NCBI GenBank assembly: GCA_964023205.1
Contig: OZ026835.1
Location: 36,191,380 to 36,255,379, forward strand
Source: Lutraria lutraria
Taxonomy: Eukaryota; Mollusca; Bivalvia; Venerida; Mactridae
DNA length: 64,000 nt
Direction of reading: 5' to 3'
The notes beneath the pieces were generated by a model. The model searched no databases. It was not told the DNA's origin and saw only the letters and a list, made by a program, of their open reading frames with translations. Position numbers and translations under genes: made by a program. Positions 20,100 through 51,000 of this stretch are shown here, in pieces (the first letter of the stretch is position 1; each line of letters opens with the position of its first letter).

Positions 20100-20268
20100 T
20101 AAGGTGTGACACTGTCAACCAATCAGATTAATTGTTTGTTATACGGTCAAGGTCGTATTAGTGAAGCCACTGAGCGGGACAACCGAGCGTTAAAACAAAC
20201 CGAGAAGCGACAAAGCGAAGAAAACATTCTATTTAGAAAAAAAATAATCTTGGATTAAGTTAGCCACT
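20100..20268 (+). promoter_or_regulatory. Putative PAH promoter/5' UTR
   Basis: The 170 bp before the PAH start are distinctly richer in CpG ('agcgggacaaccgagcg', 'gagaagcgacaaagcgaag') than the flanking AT-rich DNA. No TATA box at the expected position is obvious. The start site is inferred only from proximity. Confidence 0.4.
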
Positions 20269-39072
<18,804 letters not shown>

Positions 39073-39887
39073 ATTCTGAAATTTCCAACCAATTTTGCTG
39101 ACTCATCAAAACAGAGGTTTTGACTTTTGTTTGAGTAAAAAGCGTCACGAACATCTTATAATGAATCACTCGTACAATCATGATTAAAAAGTGTGTTTAC
39201 CACGACACACGAACTATGATGAACCACGAAAAAGTAAAAAATTCGGTGACTAGGAAGAATACAATAATATGTGCCAATTCACAAAAAGGTCATAGGGTGA
39301 AAACATGCCATATATCTAACATCATTGTACATTAAACCCCTAAAAACCGGACCCCTTCCGGACTAGGATGTTTTTCTAAAAAAATCGGTTTAGACTTTAA
39401 ACTTTAGATTATAGGGGTTTTACTTAATATGGTATAGGGTGTGGATAATGTATACATTGTTTTGACTATAGCATGATATATGTTCGATTGTTGTTATTTT
39501 GTTTCATGTTTTAAATCATATATACTTTTCAATCGTTAATATGCTTTGTTTACTTTTATCAGAGACGTATAATTTGTATTATACGTCTCTGCTTTTATGA
39601 TTTGACAGGGTGGCATTCATCTAATGTACATTTGTATAGTATGCTGTTAAATGTTATGTTTTTATTTATCACAATATCAAATACATGTGAATAGTTTACT
39701 ATTGTTTTTTTTGCAACAATATCGATCGGGTGGGTTCATGTTTTACGCCGTACATGATAAAGATGTTTAATACCTCAGTTAACGTAGTTAAGATGGATAA
39801 GTGTTTCTGATTTGTCTTGGTGCTGCAAGGGACATGACAGTGTTAGCTTTTACAATGAAACGACAATACCTGAAATTGGCCAATAAA
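39073..39887 (+). other. PAH 3' UTR with candidate polyadenylation signal
   Basis: Non-coding sequence follows the stop. The first well-placed AATAAA is at 39882-39887. A perfect hairpin with 13-bp arms and a 4-base loop (AGAGACGTATAAT / ATTATACGTCTCT) lies at 39561-39590 within it. Confidence 0.5.
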
Positions 39888-42417
39888 GTACATATTATGC
39901 TAAGCGATCCTTTTCTTGGGAGAAAGTTTCTTGATTTAGAGTTATATGAATTTTAGTTGGCTTTTCACCTACTGGACAGTACATAAAGCCATTTGGTAGC
40001 GAAGACACAGAGACACGCGAAAATCATGTTTCATTAAACCTATGGTCAGACAAACCTTGTGCTTTTACTAATTAATATATTGCCTCACTATGAATGATTA
40101 CATAATCGGTTAATTTTGCTGTACACAGGCTATCACCCATGCACTAATGCTTTGGACAGACTTTGTTTTTTGGGCACTGTTAACATAATATGTGCAGTAT
40201 AAATAAATCTGCATTTGCTTGTCTTAGTTTTGTCTGATCTTTGTTCATATAATGAACGATTGCATTGTTCGACGAAATTAACCAATGTCGACGAAATGGA
40301 ACAAATATGGTTTCATTGTTTTAAAATGTACATTGAAATCAAGTCTGTATGATTCTAGAAGCCAGAGTAATTCCTTGAGAACTGGAGTTATGTGTTCATA
40401 ACGATCTGTTCTAGTTATAATATACATGCAAACTAGTGACCATAATGGCATCAACAGTAACATATACTATACGACCTACCTACAGCACTAAATTAATATG
40501 CTTTTCCATGTCCATTTAAGAATCAAGGAAAGCGCCCGTTTTTTTTACACTGGATGTTGGTAACATGGTTAATTCTCCGAATTTACTGTCATATTTAAAG
40601 TGTTTTAGTTCTTTTTGATGCAAAGATTTCAACGAAAGCTTTGCTTTCTGATTCTATAAACATACAACCATTCGAATATTACAACAATACTTCAAATGTA
40701 TACTTTATGAGATTAATAATTTATGTCAGTGTTATTAATCGCACAATTAATGACAATGGTTAATGATAATATAAACATTCGCTTAGGCAAAACACAACAA
40801 CACAATAATTAGTATCATTTTATGACTTATCATCTATAAAAATATAATTATAGTAAAATGAACAAAACATATGAAAAAAAACATTAAAAATCAGACTGCA
40901 AACATTATATTCATCAACAAATGATTTGTCACAGGCTACCTGTGTATTTAACAGATTTGTCTAATTTTTGGTGTAAGGGACACAACTTATGTTCCATGCA
41001 GAAAAAATTACAATCAAGTTTTGGCTATTGTTGCTCCTACAACAGTTTGTTTGTTTATCTATGAATGAGGTAATTCTACATTTTTAGGCAAATGTAACTG
41101 TAATGGAATCCTTTCCATAACTACTAGTTTGCTTGTCCTATGATCCAATTCATTATTTTATTTATTATTTATTTCATTGTATTTAACGCGATTTTCAACA
41201 ATATTTCAGTTGTATCATGGTGGGTAGTTATCTTTACCAGCTTCCCTGAACTTCATTTAAGCCTTTATCAGTACTAACTACATTCTATCTACAAGCTACT
41301 ACCAAGCTACCCCACATAATTCAAAATGGAGGACAATTCAACATAGGATGTAATATCTTCTGTCAAATTTGTCACAGACAGTGTGAGCCTAATACAAGGT
41401 TTGAACTCACAACCTCTTGATCAGTAGACCAACACTCTAATCATATAGCTAATTGAGGGGGTCTTAATTAATTTATACATCATAAGACTCTTTAGAAAAT
41501 ACATCAAAATTCCAAAATTAGGGGTCAAATCCACTCTTTAGCTTATTAACAACAAAATCAGAGTGATTTTTTGTAATTTTAATAATAAATTTCAAACAAA
41601 ATACTAGTATATCACATAAACAAATTCATATCTACATAAAACTACACAGATTACATGTATAATCCCACTGGGACAAGGTGAAAAATTGTTTGTTTATGGT
41701 TACCCAACAGACATTAATTTATTATCGTGAACCTATACTTTTTATTAGACCCAAGGAATGGTACATCCTTTAGAGCTACTTTTAAACATTCATTTAATTC
41801 TTCCTTAAAATTTCTTTCTCTTGGCCTAATCTGATTGACTGATGTCTATACTGCTGATGCTCCAGCGTCATTCTTGATCGTAAAGTAATGTCCTGAGATA
41901 TTATATCAGAACAAACATGTTCTGAATTTTCATTCATACAAATCCATTAACATGGAATCAGCTGATCATCGTCAAACAAAACTCATTTTATAAGTTCACA
42001 TGTCGTATTATGTAAAGGTATCATGAATGTTACAAACAACATGCGGTGACAATTTGCACAGACTTCACGGTTTCAGACCGAATTTTATGAAACATTTCGT
42101 GGACCAATTTTTTTTACCAGTTTTCGCTTCTCAGATCGGTCTGAAAAGTTGAAATTCGGTCTAGATCGGCACATTTCCGTTTCTTTTGCGCGCCCTGTCC
42201 TTATACAATATGCAGCACAGTCAGACAAACCCTTTTTTTAATGACTGAGGTTTCCACAGCTCATTCCCACACATAATATTATACATTGAGTTCATATCAC
42301 AGCTCATAATTCAACAATTCTTTTTTCACATGTTTGTCAACCATTGACTATGCACTGTATAAATACAAGTTACTTCGCTTCAATGACAAAATTTCCATTG
42401 TATATCATACATGTACA
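39888..42417. other. Tail-to-tail intergenic region, PAH/TMEM242
   Basis: AT-rich sequence between two convergent stop codons. It contains the 3' UTR of TMEM242 at the right, a minus-strand SINE (41195-41455) and AT-rich unique DNA. No gene was recognised. Confidence 0.6.
41195..41455 (-). mobile_element. tRNA-derived SINE, minus orientation (same family as 53465)
   Basis: Read on the minus strand, 'gattagagtgttggtctactgatcaagaggttgtgagttcaaacc' forms a tRNA-like head. It is followed by 'tttgacagaagatattacatcctatgttgaattgtcctcc', which matches the plus-strand copy at 53465-53765 along its length. Confidence 0.75.
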
Positions 42418-42582
42418 TCAAGACTGGTCCTTTGAATTCAATTTCTTTTTCTTTTCAATATCATCTTTTCTAGCTTGGCTCACTAAATAATCTGCAAGAT
42501 CAGTCAAGTTTTTAAAGTCACTACGACCATGTGTTTCTTTTTTTGGAAAATATTCTCGCAATTTAAGGCTGAATCCTCTAAA
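42418..42582 (-). CDS. TMEM242: TMEM242 coding exon 4 and stop
   Basis: It encodes FRGFSLKLREYFPKK through KLNSKDQS and then TGA. The acceptor is cgttgcag. The lysine-rich tail is longer than in the human protein. Confidence 0.9.
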   Translation of the reverse strand, partial: FRGFSLKLREYFPKKETHGRSDFKNLTDLADYLVSQARKDDIEKKKKLNSKDQS

Positions 42583-45500
42583 CTGCAACGATAAAGAGTT
42601 CAACTATAAAATTCTAAATTAATATAAGTGTCACAGAAAATAACAAAGTATGTCCAGCACATCATAGTACATCATTTTAAAGACCAATCATCTTCAGTTA
42701 AATATCTTTATCTATATTTAAGGTTTTCTTACCAGCCTAAAGCCCAGTGCTAGTAAATTTCTATTCAGGCAAGTGAACTTTCTCAAAATTGTGTATGTAG
42801 TCCACTCCATAGATGTGGTAAAAGGGCTAAAAAACATTTGTTTCTAGTTACATGCTCATTAGAAATAGGGTAGGTAGACCGGGGCTTCTTTTTGCTCTTG
42901 AATGGTTAAGAAAATGAGAAAGTGGATTTTCTATTCCTCAAGCCAGATAAAAAATCTAGGGTCACAGGAAAAATTAGGGTAGGTCAAGTAACCAGAAACT
43001 AATAATTTATTTTTGAGGCCTAACTGATTCTTCACTTCACTGTGACTGTTTTTTTTAATTTCACTATAACCATGTTTTACTGTATATATTATGCTACAAA
43101 ATTCTCAGCATTGTATCATACTTACGTCATCTACACCAAACAATTTGAAGACTCCATAAACTAGCAACCCACAGGATGAGATTGATAACACAGTACCATA
43201 TGCCAATGCTTTGGTGGCTAATTGAACACCATCATCTGGAACGGCATGTTGTGCAGCTAACTGAAAAATGAAAAAAATACTGTTATAAAAAATGTATAAT
43301 TTCAAGGCACTGGTGCTCGAGAAATCTTCAGACACTCTGGATATGATGCGCATAAGCTTATTAGATAACAGACATTAGTTAAGTAAATAGAAATATGGAC
43401 AATTTCCAACAGTCACCTAACCAGGATGTAGTAATCATTCACATGTGTACAGTTGTATATCTTTATTGAAACTACAAGTACAGTCAAACCTGTGTTTGCA
43501 GCCACCTCTAAACAAAGGCTACCATACAAATAAAGGCCAAGCTTTTTAAATATCATTGATTATTTAGAACAAAATAATTTCTCAATAAAGGCCTTCCGTT
43601 AATAAAGGCCAAACTTTGCCTCTTACAAGGGTGGTTTTTGTTCAGAGGTTTGACTGCATAACAAGTTCAAGGACCACATTGGAAATAAGGGTTCCTCTGA
43701 ACTCTTTCTTGTTATATCCTTGACATTTAATGTTGATTTGACATGGCTGTTTTATTAATTCATGCTTACACATGTATCAATTTACTGTATTTGTATGTTT
43801 TAATATTATGATTGCCATGTAATGTTCATTTTATGTCGAAATAAATCTATCTATATATTTTTACCCTGCCCATGCCAGAAAAAATTCATAGATTTTTTTT
43901 AAAATGCCACATACTGATGATCATATGCTTATTTATCTCAATCTTGTTTCAAGTCGACCGAGATGTGACAGGTGTAATTAACACTTAAAACAAGTAATTA
44001 TTATTACACCAGATTTATAAAGCATCCTTCTCATATAATCATTACACGTTCAAAGCAGAACAATTAACATGCTACATTCAAAAGTCTGAATAAACTAAAA
44101 TTTGCACAGGATTTAACATGCTCGTTAAAAAGGAAACCCATAAAAACATCCAATTAAATTCTTAATAGTATGAATTTTACTTGTAGTCACCATTTTAGAA
44201 AATATTGCTAAACAACAATATTATTTTATTACCTCAAAATATCTCGGAACTTTAGATAGATTGAAAATACAGAAAATCAAACTCAAGTAATAAATTTTCT
44301 ATAAATTAAAAAACATGTATTTACTTTTAAATATAGTTACAAAGCAACCTAATAAATTGTAGTGCAAACAATAAAGGGCAAGGTGCTTAATTAGAGATGG
44401 TAGAATTAATTATACTATACTACTAGTATATAGTCATTCAATTTAGATAAACACTGGCCACAATATTAGTGTGAGGAATTAAATTTAAAATTATGATCAA
44501 ACATCACATCTTTTAATAAATTACTTGTAATAAACAAGAGGGCCAAGATGGCCCTATATCGCTCACATGACATTCACTGTTCACTCATTAAAACATTGTT
44601 TTGAACCGGTGACCTAGTTTTTGACCCCAGACGACCTATGTTCGAATTTGTCTTACATATCATTAAGACAAACAGTCTGACTAGGTTTGGTGAAGATACG
44701 ATCAAAATTTGACATCTACAGTGTTAATAAGGTTTTCCTAAGATTTGACCTTGTAACCTGGTTTTTGACCCTAGGTGACCCATATTTGAACGTGTCCTTA
44801 ATATCATTAAGACAAACAATCTGACAAGGTTTGGCCAAGATCCAATCAAAACCATGACATTTAGAGCTTTTACAAGATTTTTACCTAAGATTTGACCTTG
44901 TGACCCAGTTTTTGAACCCGGTTGACCCATGTTCATCCTACAGTGTTAACAAAGTTTTCCTAAGATTTGACCTGGTGACCTAGTTATTGACCCCAGATGA
45001 CCCATATTTATACTTGACCGTTATATCATTAAAACAAACGATTTGACAAAGTTTGGTGAAGATCCAATAATAACTGTGAAATCTACAGTGTTAACATGGT
45101 TTTTCATAAGATATTATGAAGACAAACATTCTGACAAGGTTTCATGATCATCCAATCAAAACAGTGACTTCTAGAGTGTTCACAAGGTTTTCCAGCAATT
45201 TGCCCTAGTGACCTAATTTTACTTCAGAAATTACCCATTATCAAACTCGACCTACATATTATTAAAATAAACATTCTGACAAAGTTTCATGAAGATCCAG
45301 TCAAAACAGTAATTTCTAAAGTGTTCACAAGGTTTTCCCTGGTGACCTAGTTTTTGACCCCAAATGGCCCAATATCGAACTCGTCCGAGATTTTGTTGAT
45401 ATTAACGTTCTGACCCAGTTTAGCTAAAATTGAGCCAAAAATGTGGCCCCTATTGTGGTCACAACATAAAGTTTGACGACGCATGATGCACACCGCACGA

Positions 45501-47505
45501 CGGCGGACGGAGAGTGATCCTAATAGCTCACTTAAGTGACATGTTAGCTAAAAACAAGCGCGTCAGCATTCAAAGAGATTTAGAGATCATCTTGACAGGC
45601 ATAAATGTTCAATCATGAGATATTGTAAAGTGAACTTATGGAAGATTTTAATACCTTTTTAAAAACTCCAGCATCTTTTCTTCTAGCAGAGTAGAGTGAT
45701 GCGCCAAATCCTACCAGAAGTGAAACACTAGCAGTTCCTAGTATATATGCTGCAATAAACACACAAACTTTATAAAAAGAAGAAAACATAATATGAAAAT
45801 CATATGATATCTGAATCAAGAATAAGTATACAGAAAAGTGTACTTTTAAATGCCGAACGTATGTGTATTAAGAACAAAAACTCTTTATTATGAGAGAATT
45901 GCGTTGGGAGCAAGTCTTATAGTGAGTGGCTTCATATATGCATAGGAGTCACACAATTATAAAATTTGTCTGTCCATGACCAAATGGATTTAAAGCGGGT
46001 CTAATATCATGTAACTGAACGAAGAAAATAATGTACTCGATGCGGGGCTCGAAATTGCAACCTCCTGCTTGCAAGTCAGATGCTCTACCAACTGAGCTAA
46101 TCTGGCTGTTAATATTACAGCCAACTTATAAATATCAAACCACCTAATTCTTTTGCTACAACCCTGGCCTTGAATTTTCTAACAGCAAAATACAAAAATG
46201 CATCCAATATGTGGGGTATTAATTACATCAAGAAGCTGTCACAGACAGTGTATCCCCCACCACAGGTGCATTTTTGTCGAAAGGGTTCAGTCAGAATTTG
46301 CTTAATTAAAAAAAACAAAAAGACAGGAAAAACAAAAGGAAACATAGCAAATAACTTGGTGAAAATCATTTTAATGAAGTGTGGAAAAATGTGCATAGCA
46401 ATGTACGAAACAAACAAAGGGCAATAACTCCCTAAAATATAATTGATGATTTTATGCGCTGCAGCACTTGATGATAATCATTCTATGAAAGTTTGGTGAA
46501 CGTTGCATGGGAAATATAGTAGTTGCGCACAGAAGCATTTAAATGTAAGATTCAACAAAGGGCAATAACTCCCTAAAAAATAATTCATTAGCGAAACCCT
46601 GACAACATGCGCTGCAGCACTTGATGATAAACATTCTGTGAAAGTCTGGTGAAAATTGCATGGGGAATGTATAGGAGGAGTTGCGCACAGAAGAAAGTGT
46701 GACGGAAGCATGGAAATATGGATGCACAGACAGATGCCTACCATTTTGATATCCCTATGCCTTTCAATGGGGCAAGTGGATCGAATTACAAGATTTGTGA
46801 GCTGCTGACTAAAGCTGGTCATTTACAGTTCCTGAGTAAGGGGACAAGACAAGTATGTATTTGGCCGTTTCAATGGACCGGACCAGACAGTGATGCTATA
46901 TTTCAGATGAGGCTACTGTTTAGCAAGATTTAATTTTCGGAGTTGACTTTTAAGCTTCACCTGGCATCTCTCTCTATAGATACATCTAAGTATGTTATAC
47001 TACCACAAAATCGTTATCGATTACACTAGGCAGGTGCGGCATTGTCAAGAAAAAGCGCTTAAAAATAAAGTTAGGTGCTTATTACTACGTACAATTAAAA
47101 GTATACTACAAAAGGTTAAAAGATAAAAACAATGCACTAATTTGTAGAAAGGATGCAGCTGCATGTACAGTGACCTTAGGAACACCACCAATGATTTATT
47201 TGCTTTTTTTTGGTTGCATTGTCATTTTTTTTATTTCAAGTTAGACAATTTGTTAGTGTAATGCCAAGATATTTTTAGAAATACAAGCAAGTAAATTACA
47301 GTTCACTGAAAACTATAAAAACTTTAAGGCTCAGTTATCGTGAATTTCATCCTTTTACTCGATGACATTTCAGTTTGATTAATTCAAAACGTGGCTAACC
47401 ATATCCTTTAGCAGGAACTTCATCATTAATTCTTGAATCTATCTTCTCTGATTCACCTCGGACAGTTTTGTTTTCCTTAACATCGTTGTCCATGGGCGCC
47501 GCCAT
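42418..47505 (-). CDS. TMEM242: TMEM242, mitochondrial inner-membrane assembly protein, complete
   Basis: TMEM242 is a small two-helix mitochondrial inner-membrane protein that, with TMEM70, helps assemble the ATP synthase c-ring. Four minus-strand exons (47505-47400, 45749-45655, 43260-43126, 42582-42418) join in phases 1, 0, 0 and encode 166 residues (human 141). Residues 37-57 form the first hydrophobic segment (YILGTASVSLLVGFGASLYS), residues 85-109 the second (LAYGTVLSISSCGLLVYGVF). Between them is a loop with RRKDAGVFKK. After the second helix comes FGVDDFRGFSLKLREYFP, matching human LGVHSMNDFRSKMQSIFP. A charged tail ends in TGA. The first ATG (47505, MAAPMDND) is used; a second in-frame ATG is four codons later. 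It is divergent from ZDHHC14. Confidence 0.88.
42828..43024. mobile_element. MITE, 'GTTTCTGGTTAC' family, copy 4
   Basis: The ends TTTGTTTCTAGTTAC and GTAACCAGAAACTAA are inverted, with a terminal 'gaggcctaac'. The interior 'atagggtaggtagaccggggc', 'tttgctcttgaatgg' and 'aaaaaatctagggtcac' is typical of the family. It lies in TMEM242 intron 3. Confidence 0.8.
43126..43260 (-). CDS. TMEM242: TMEM242 coding exon 3 (second membrane segment)
   Basis: This 135-nt exon encodes 45 residues from LAAQHAVPDDGVQLATKALA to KLFGVDD, with phase 0 at both ends (acceptor ttttcag, donor gtaagt). Confidence 0.92.
43478..43662. mobile_element. TA-flanked MITE, CAGTCAAACCTGT family (best-preserved copy)
   Basis: The left end is TACAGTCAAACCTGTG and the right end AGAGGTTTGACTGCA. 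Internal 'aataaaggcc' units alternate with their inverse. Length ~185 bp. Confidence 0.75.
44530..45546. repeat. Molluscan interspersed repeat with internal ~150-200-bp units
   Basis: It opens 'gagggccaagatggccctatatcgctcac' and closes with 'cacgacggcggacgg...aatagctcacttaagtgacatgttagctaaaaa'. Between lie about six diverged units each reading 'gtgacctagtttttgaccccag.tgacccat..tcga.ct.gtcc..a.atcattaagacaaac.ttctgacaaggtttggtgaagatccaatcaaaac'. I know such repeats as abundant in bivalve genomes. It is non-coding, in TMEM242 intron 2. Confidence 0.75.
45655..45749 (-). CDS. TMEM242: TMEM242 coding exon 2 (first membrane segment)
   Basis: This 95-nt exon encodes AYILGTASVSLLVGFGASLY through GVFKK. 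The acceptor is attgcag and the donor gtatta. Confidence 0.9.
45870..46110 (-). mobile_element. SINE with tRNA-Ala-like head, minus orientation
   Basis: The minus strand reads 'agattagctcagttggtagagcatctgacttgcaagcaggaggtt', with D-arm, a TGC anticodon position and a degraded T-arm. The acceptor stem does not pair, so this is a SINE head and not a tRNA gene. The body extends leftwards. Confidence 0.65.
46410..46700. repeat. Tandem pair of ~140-bp units, 'caaagggcaataactcc' type
   Basis: The block 'caaagggcaataactccctaaaa...gcgctgcagcacttgatgataa.cattct.tgaaagt.tggtgaa..ttgcatggg' occurs twice (about 46416-46555 and 46556-46695). Similar sequence is common in mollusc repeats. The overlapping minus-strand ORF is a by-product. 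Confidence 0.65.
47400..47505 (-). CDS. TMEM242: TMEM242 coding exon 1
   Basis: It encodes MAAPMDNDVKENKTV through VPAKGY and leaves in phase 1 (donor gttagc). This is the variable N-terminus. Confidence 0.82.
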
Positions 47506-47872
47506 CTTTGTTGACAAGGTCAAGGTACTTTTTTGCCGAAATCTTTTATAAGTTTTTTTTTTTTAAATATCTATTTCACAGAGTCAGACATAGAAAAATT
47601 AATTTGCAATTTTCATAAAATTTAAAGAAAATAGAATCTATGCCAAAAAATATAAACAAAACATCACATTAGTAATGTTTACGGAAGTGGCTGTACGCAT
47701 GCGCATTAATTATGTGAATGGCAACAAAATTACTAATTCTTATGGACATCAAATTTGCCTTGATTAATAATCAAATGTGAGTGAAACTATGTGATTTCCT
47801 ACCGGTTTTGATATTTTTTAGTTATTGGTGTAATAAATCGATGTGAATCATCTACGTTTTTTAACAACTGGA
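47506..47872. promoter_or_regulatory. Shared bidirectional promoter region, TMEM242/ZDHHC14
   Basis: Only 367 bp separate two divergent start codons. It must hold both 5' UTRs and promoters unless a distant non-coding exon exists. No TATA box is obvious. A 'gtacgcatgcgcattaat' near 47693-47710 resembles the NRF1-type GCGCATGCGC palindrome that is common in bidirectional housekeeping promoters. Confidence 0.6.
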
Positions 47873-48084
47873 ATGAAAAAAGACAAATGTTATCAACCAG
47901 TGTCGTCTGACTCGCCATCAAAACTGGAGGGGAAGATGGCCAAAAAAGTTAGGAAATGGGAAGTGTTTCCTGGAAAAAACAAGTTCTGTTGTAATGGTAG
48001 AATTATGATGGCACGACAAAATGGAATATTTTACTTCACATGTACTTTAATTATTGCTACCTGTGGTCTTTTCTTCGGGTTTGA
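47873..48084 (+). CDS. ZDHHC14: ZDHHC14 coding exon 1
   Basis: It encodes residues 1-70, [18 protein letters not shown] through [10 protein letters not shown], including the first membrane segment. It leaves in phase 2 at gtgagt. Confidence 0.9.
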
Positions 48085-51000
48085 GTGAGTATCTTTTTAC
48101 TAAAAGTTATTCTATGATTGAGTATGATTCAATATTTGGAAATTGGAGTGATAAATTACCTGATTATTGATTCATTAACTTGCACCTCTTCTAAATTGAT
48201 ACAAATTATTGATACACTTTTCTATTTAATTTACCTCAGTGGGCAGTGCTTTGATGAAGCCAATATATTTCTTTCATTGGTAATTATTATTTAATGTATT
48301 ATACAGGTGGTACCAGATAACGGTGTAGCTAAATTTAGAACGGATATAGAACAAAGAAAAAAATCACTGACATGAACCAAATATTGTATTTTATTTGTAC
48401 ACATCTCTTTTACAAATGCCAACAGTCAAATGTTCAAAATCTGTACTAATCTAGTGCCCACTATCAATAAATACAATGCAGTCAGCCGTCATGTTTCTTT
48501 CCTCGATTGATCTTAATAAGTTAATAACAATGTACAAGTAGAAACCTCTGAAAGTCACATGGCGTCATAATGTAGCAGTGATATTATGCCGGGTTAAACT
48601 CTAAACAATAATTTCAACACAGAACTATTTTAAAATGGAAGTGGCATAAAAAAATGCAGACAGCAGTGAGAGAAATCTAGTTTTTCAGAGAAAAGCTACA
48701 TATTTTTATTGAATCATTAATATTTCATGTATTTTTTAATAAAAAACTAATTTTAATGCATACTTATCCTCAAAATGATGTTTTAACTCTGTTGACAATG
48801 GTATTAATGCATGATGAGTGTATATGACGGATATAATATGATACACCGTTATTTGGATAACACCGGTATACAGGGTACTGACTATACTACATGAACTTTA
48901 AGCTCGGCCTGCCTAGTTGAACTTGGAAGACCTACAAAAATACAGTACTCTGCTTATATATTGATAAAAACTAATGATTAATTTATGTTAATTTTGGATT
49001 GAGCATCCTCAGTGTATGTTTAAAAATTAAATGACAAAAGTTATATCAGAAAGCAGGGATTTTTTTGGGGCGATTTTATAGCAGAAATTCGGTCATATTC
49101 CCTATGGAAAATAGTATCTTTTTTTCCCAATTCACAGACAAAAATTCCCAATCCCCCCCCCCCAAAATAAAAAAATATTTTTTTTTTTAATTTTGTAAGT
49201 TCATTAACATCACTATTTGGTAGTAAATACCTCATTCTGCTACTGTTTTATGGGAGAATAAGTAGAATAAGTTGAACATTGCAAAAATTGTAGTTATGCA
49301 TTTTCCCCAATTTTGATTAAAAACCCGGGAAAATTCCCAATCCCAAGGGTATGGGTCATATTCCCAAAATACCGAGAAAAAACCCTGGAAAGTGAAATGA
49401 AAGCATTTATTTAATTTTTATGAGTTAATAAGGGATGAATGAAAATATGTGTTGTTCAACTTGTTGTTTTGGATTGATCAACCAGATGGCCTAACCATTT
49501 CCCGAAAATCTACATGTATCCACTTTTGAGGAGGAGCAATGGTGAAGGGGTATAGCGTCAGACTCCTAACCCGAAGGATGTGGGTTGGAATCCTAGTTTG
49601 ACATTTAATCAAGTCATTATGTAGTTTGACTTTGGTGAGATATGGAACATTTTGACCAGTCATGATAACATGGGTTTCTGAGTCCAAATTTATTCATTAT
49701 TAGTGATTGTATTTTGTCAACACATTTTATTTTAATACAAGGCAAACTTTATTTCCTATAGTCTTGCATGTTTGATGTGCTGAAAATTTGAAATTTGAAT
49801 TTAACTATAGTACAGTTAATGTAAGTGTATCAAGTAATAACTAATAATTATAGTTTATACTAATCAGGGCTTTTTTTCCTTCTATAGCAGGGGCCGTTAA
49901 TAGGCGTCTTCCCCTCAGGAAAATTCTTTAAAATCATGCAGTTTTCCCCCAAAAATTCAATTTACATTAAGTTTTTTCTTCCCCTTTTGCAAAAATTATG
50001 TGTTATTTTCCCCCAAATTTAAAGAAAGGGCCCCTTCCCCTACCTGTGAAAAAAAGTCCTGCTAATAAGTTACTGGTTGAAATGTTGTTACTACGTAACA
50101 CATTACAGAAATTTCTACTTATTTCAGTTGCCCATATTTGGCAGTTCATGTCACAGCTGCTATACCAGCAGTGGGTGGAGCACTATTTATATTTGTGATG
50201 GCTACACTGTTTAGGACCAGTTTTAGTGACCCCGGTGTTATACCTAGAGCTACTCCTGATGAAGCAGCTGATATAGAGAGACAAATAGGTCAGTCTTTTC
50301 ATTTATCTTAGTTTCTTACTTCTAATCTTAGTTTATGTGACTGTTGGTACTTAGTAAAAATGCCTGACTCCACGGCTGTTCTTAATACTCTTGTAAGGTT
50401 GATCAATGGGAAAGTGTGAATAAACTTGGTTTTTAATTTGTGAAAGCAGTGCTGGTAAAAGACAATTCAAGTTCTAAGGTGCCGAATGGAGCATGTTGTA
50501 TTCCTGATTTAATTTCTAAAAGACATGGGTTCAGATTCTAATTCTTTAAGAATAGAGAGTATCTTGGCACTACCTTTAAATAGGCACAAGTAAAGGCTTA
50601 CAAAAATTAACCAGGAAGTTGTTTTAATTGGATCTGGAACAAATTTGACCACAGGCTTATCAGGCTACATAAAAAGATAACAGCATAATTGCAAATTTAT
50701 TTTTATGTTCTTATATTAATATTTCAGATGTGCCCAATCCTTCAGTACCCGGGGCTTATAGACCTCCTCCTAGAACAAAAGAAGTTGTGGTCAGAGGTCA
50801 AGTCGTAAAACTGAAATACTGTTTTACATGTAAAATATTTCGGCCACCAAGGGCATCACATTGTAGTCTATGTGATAATTGTGTTGGTAAGTTAGAGTCA
50901 TATCTTTTGTAAAAATTCCACCTCTGAAGTCCATCAGTATAGAACTTTTTAACTAATTTTAATGTGTCTGACTATTCTGGAATATTTTGTGAACAATACT

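Larger units (their letters stand above)
11905..20268. other. Intergenic region, MEAF6 to PAH (repeat-rich)
   Basis: These 8.4 kb contain the 3' UTR of MEAF6 at the left and the PAH promoter at the right. In between are SINEs, a TTAA element, several MITEs and AT-rich unique DNA, listed separately. No ORF resembles a known gene. The 92-codon frame at 16251-16529 lies within a candidate transposable element and has no recognisable domain. Confidence 0.6.

Noticed and set aside
46051..46110. A tRNA-Ala(TGC)-like sequence on the minus strand
   Set aside because: D-arm and anticodon regions look right, but the 5' and 3' ends cannot form an acceptor stem and a repeat body follows. It is a SINE head.
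46478..46822. A 114-codon minus-strand ORF
   Set aside because: It overlaps the tandem ~140-bp repeat and has no recognisable domain.
47843..47872. N-terminal extension of ZDHHC14 from a GTG codon
   Set aside because: No upstream ATG in frame, an in-frame stop lies just before, and the family N-terminus aligns from ATG 47873.
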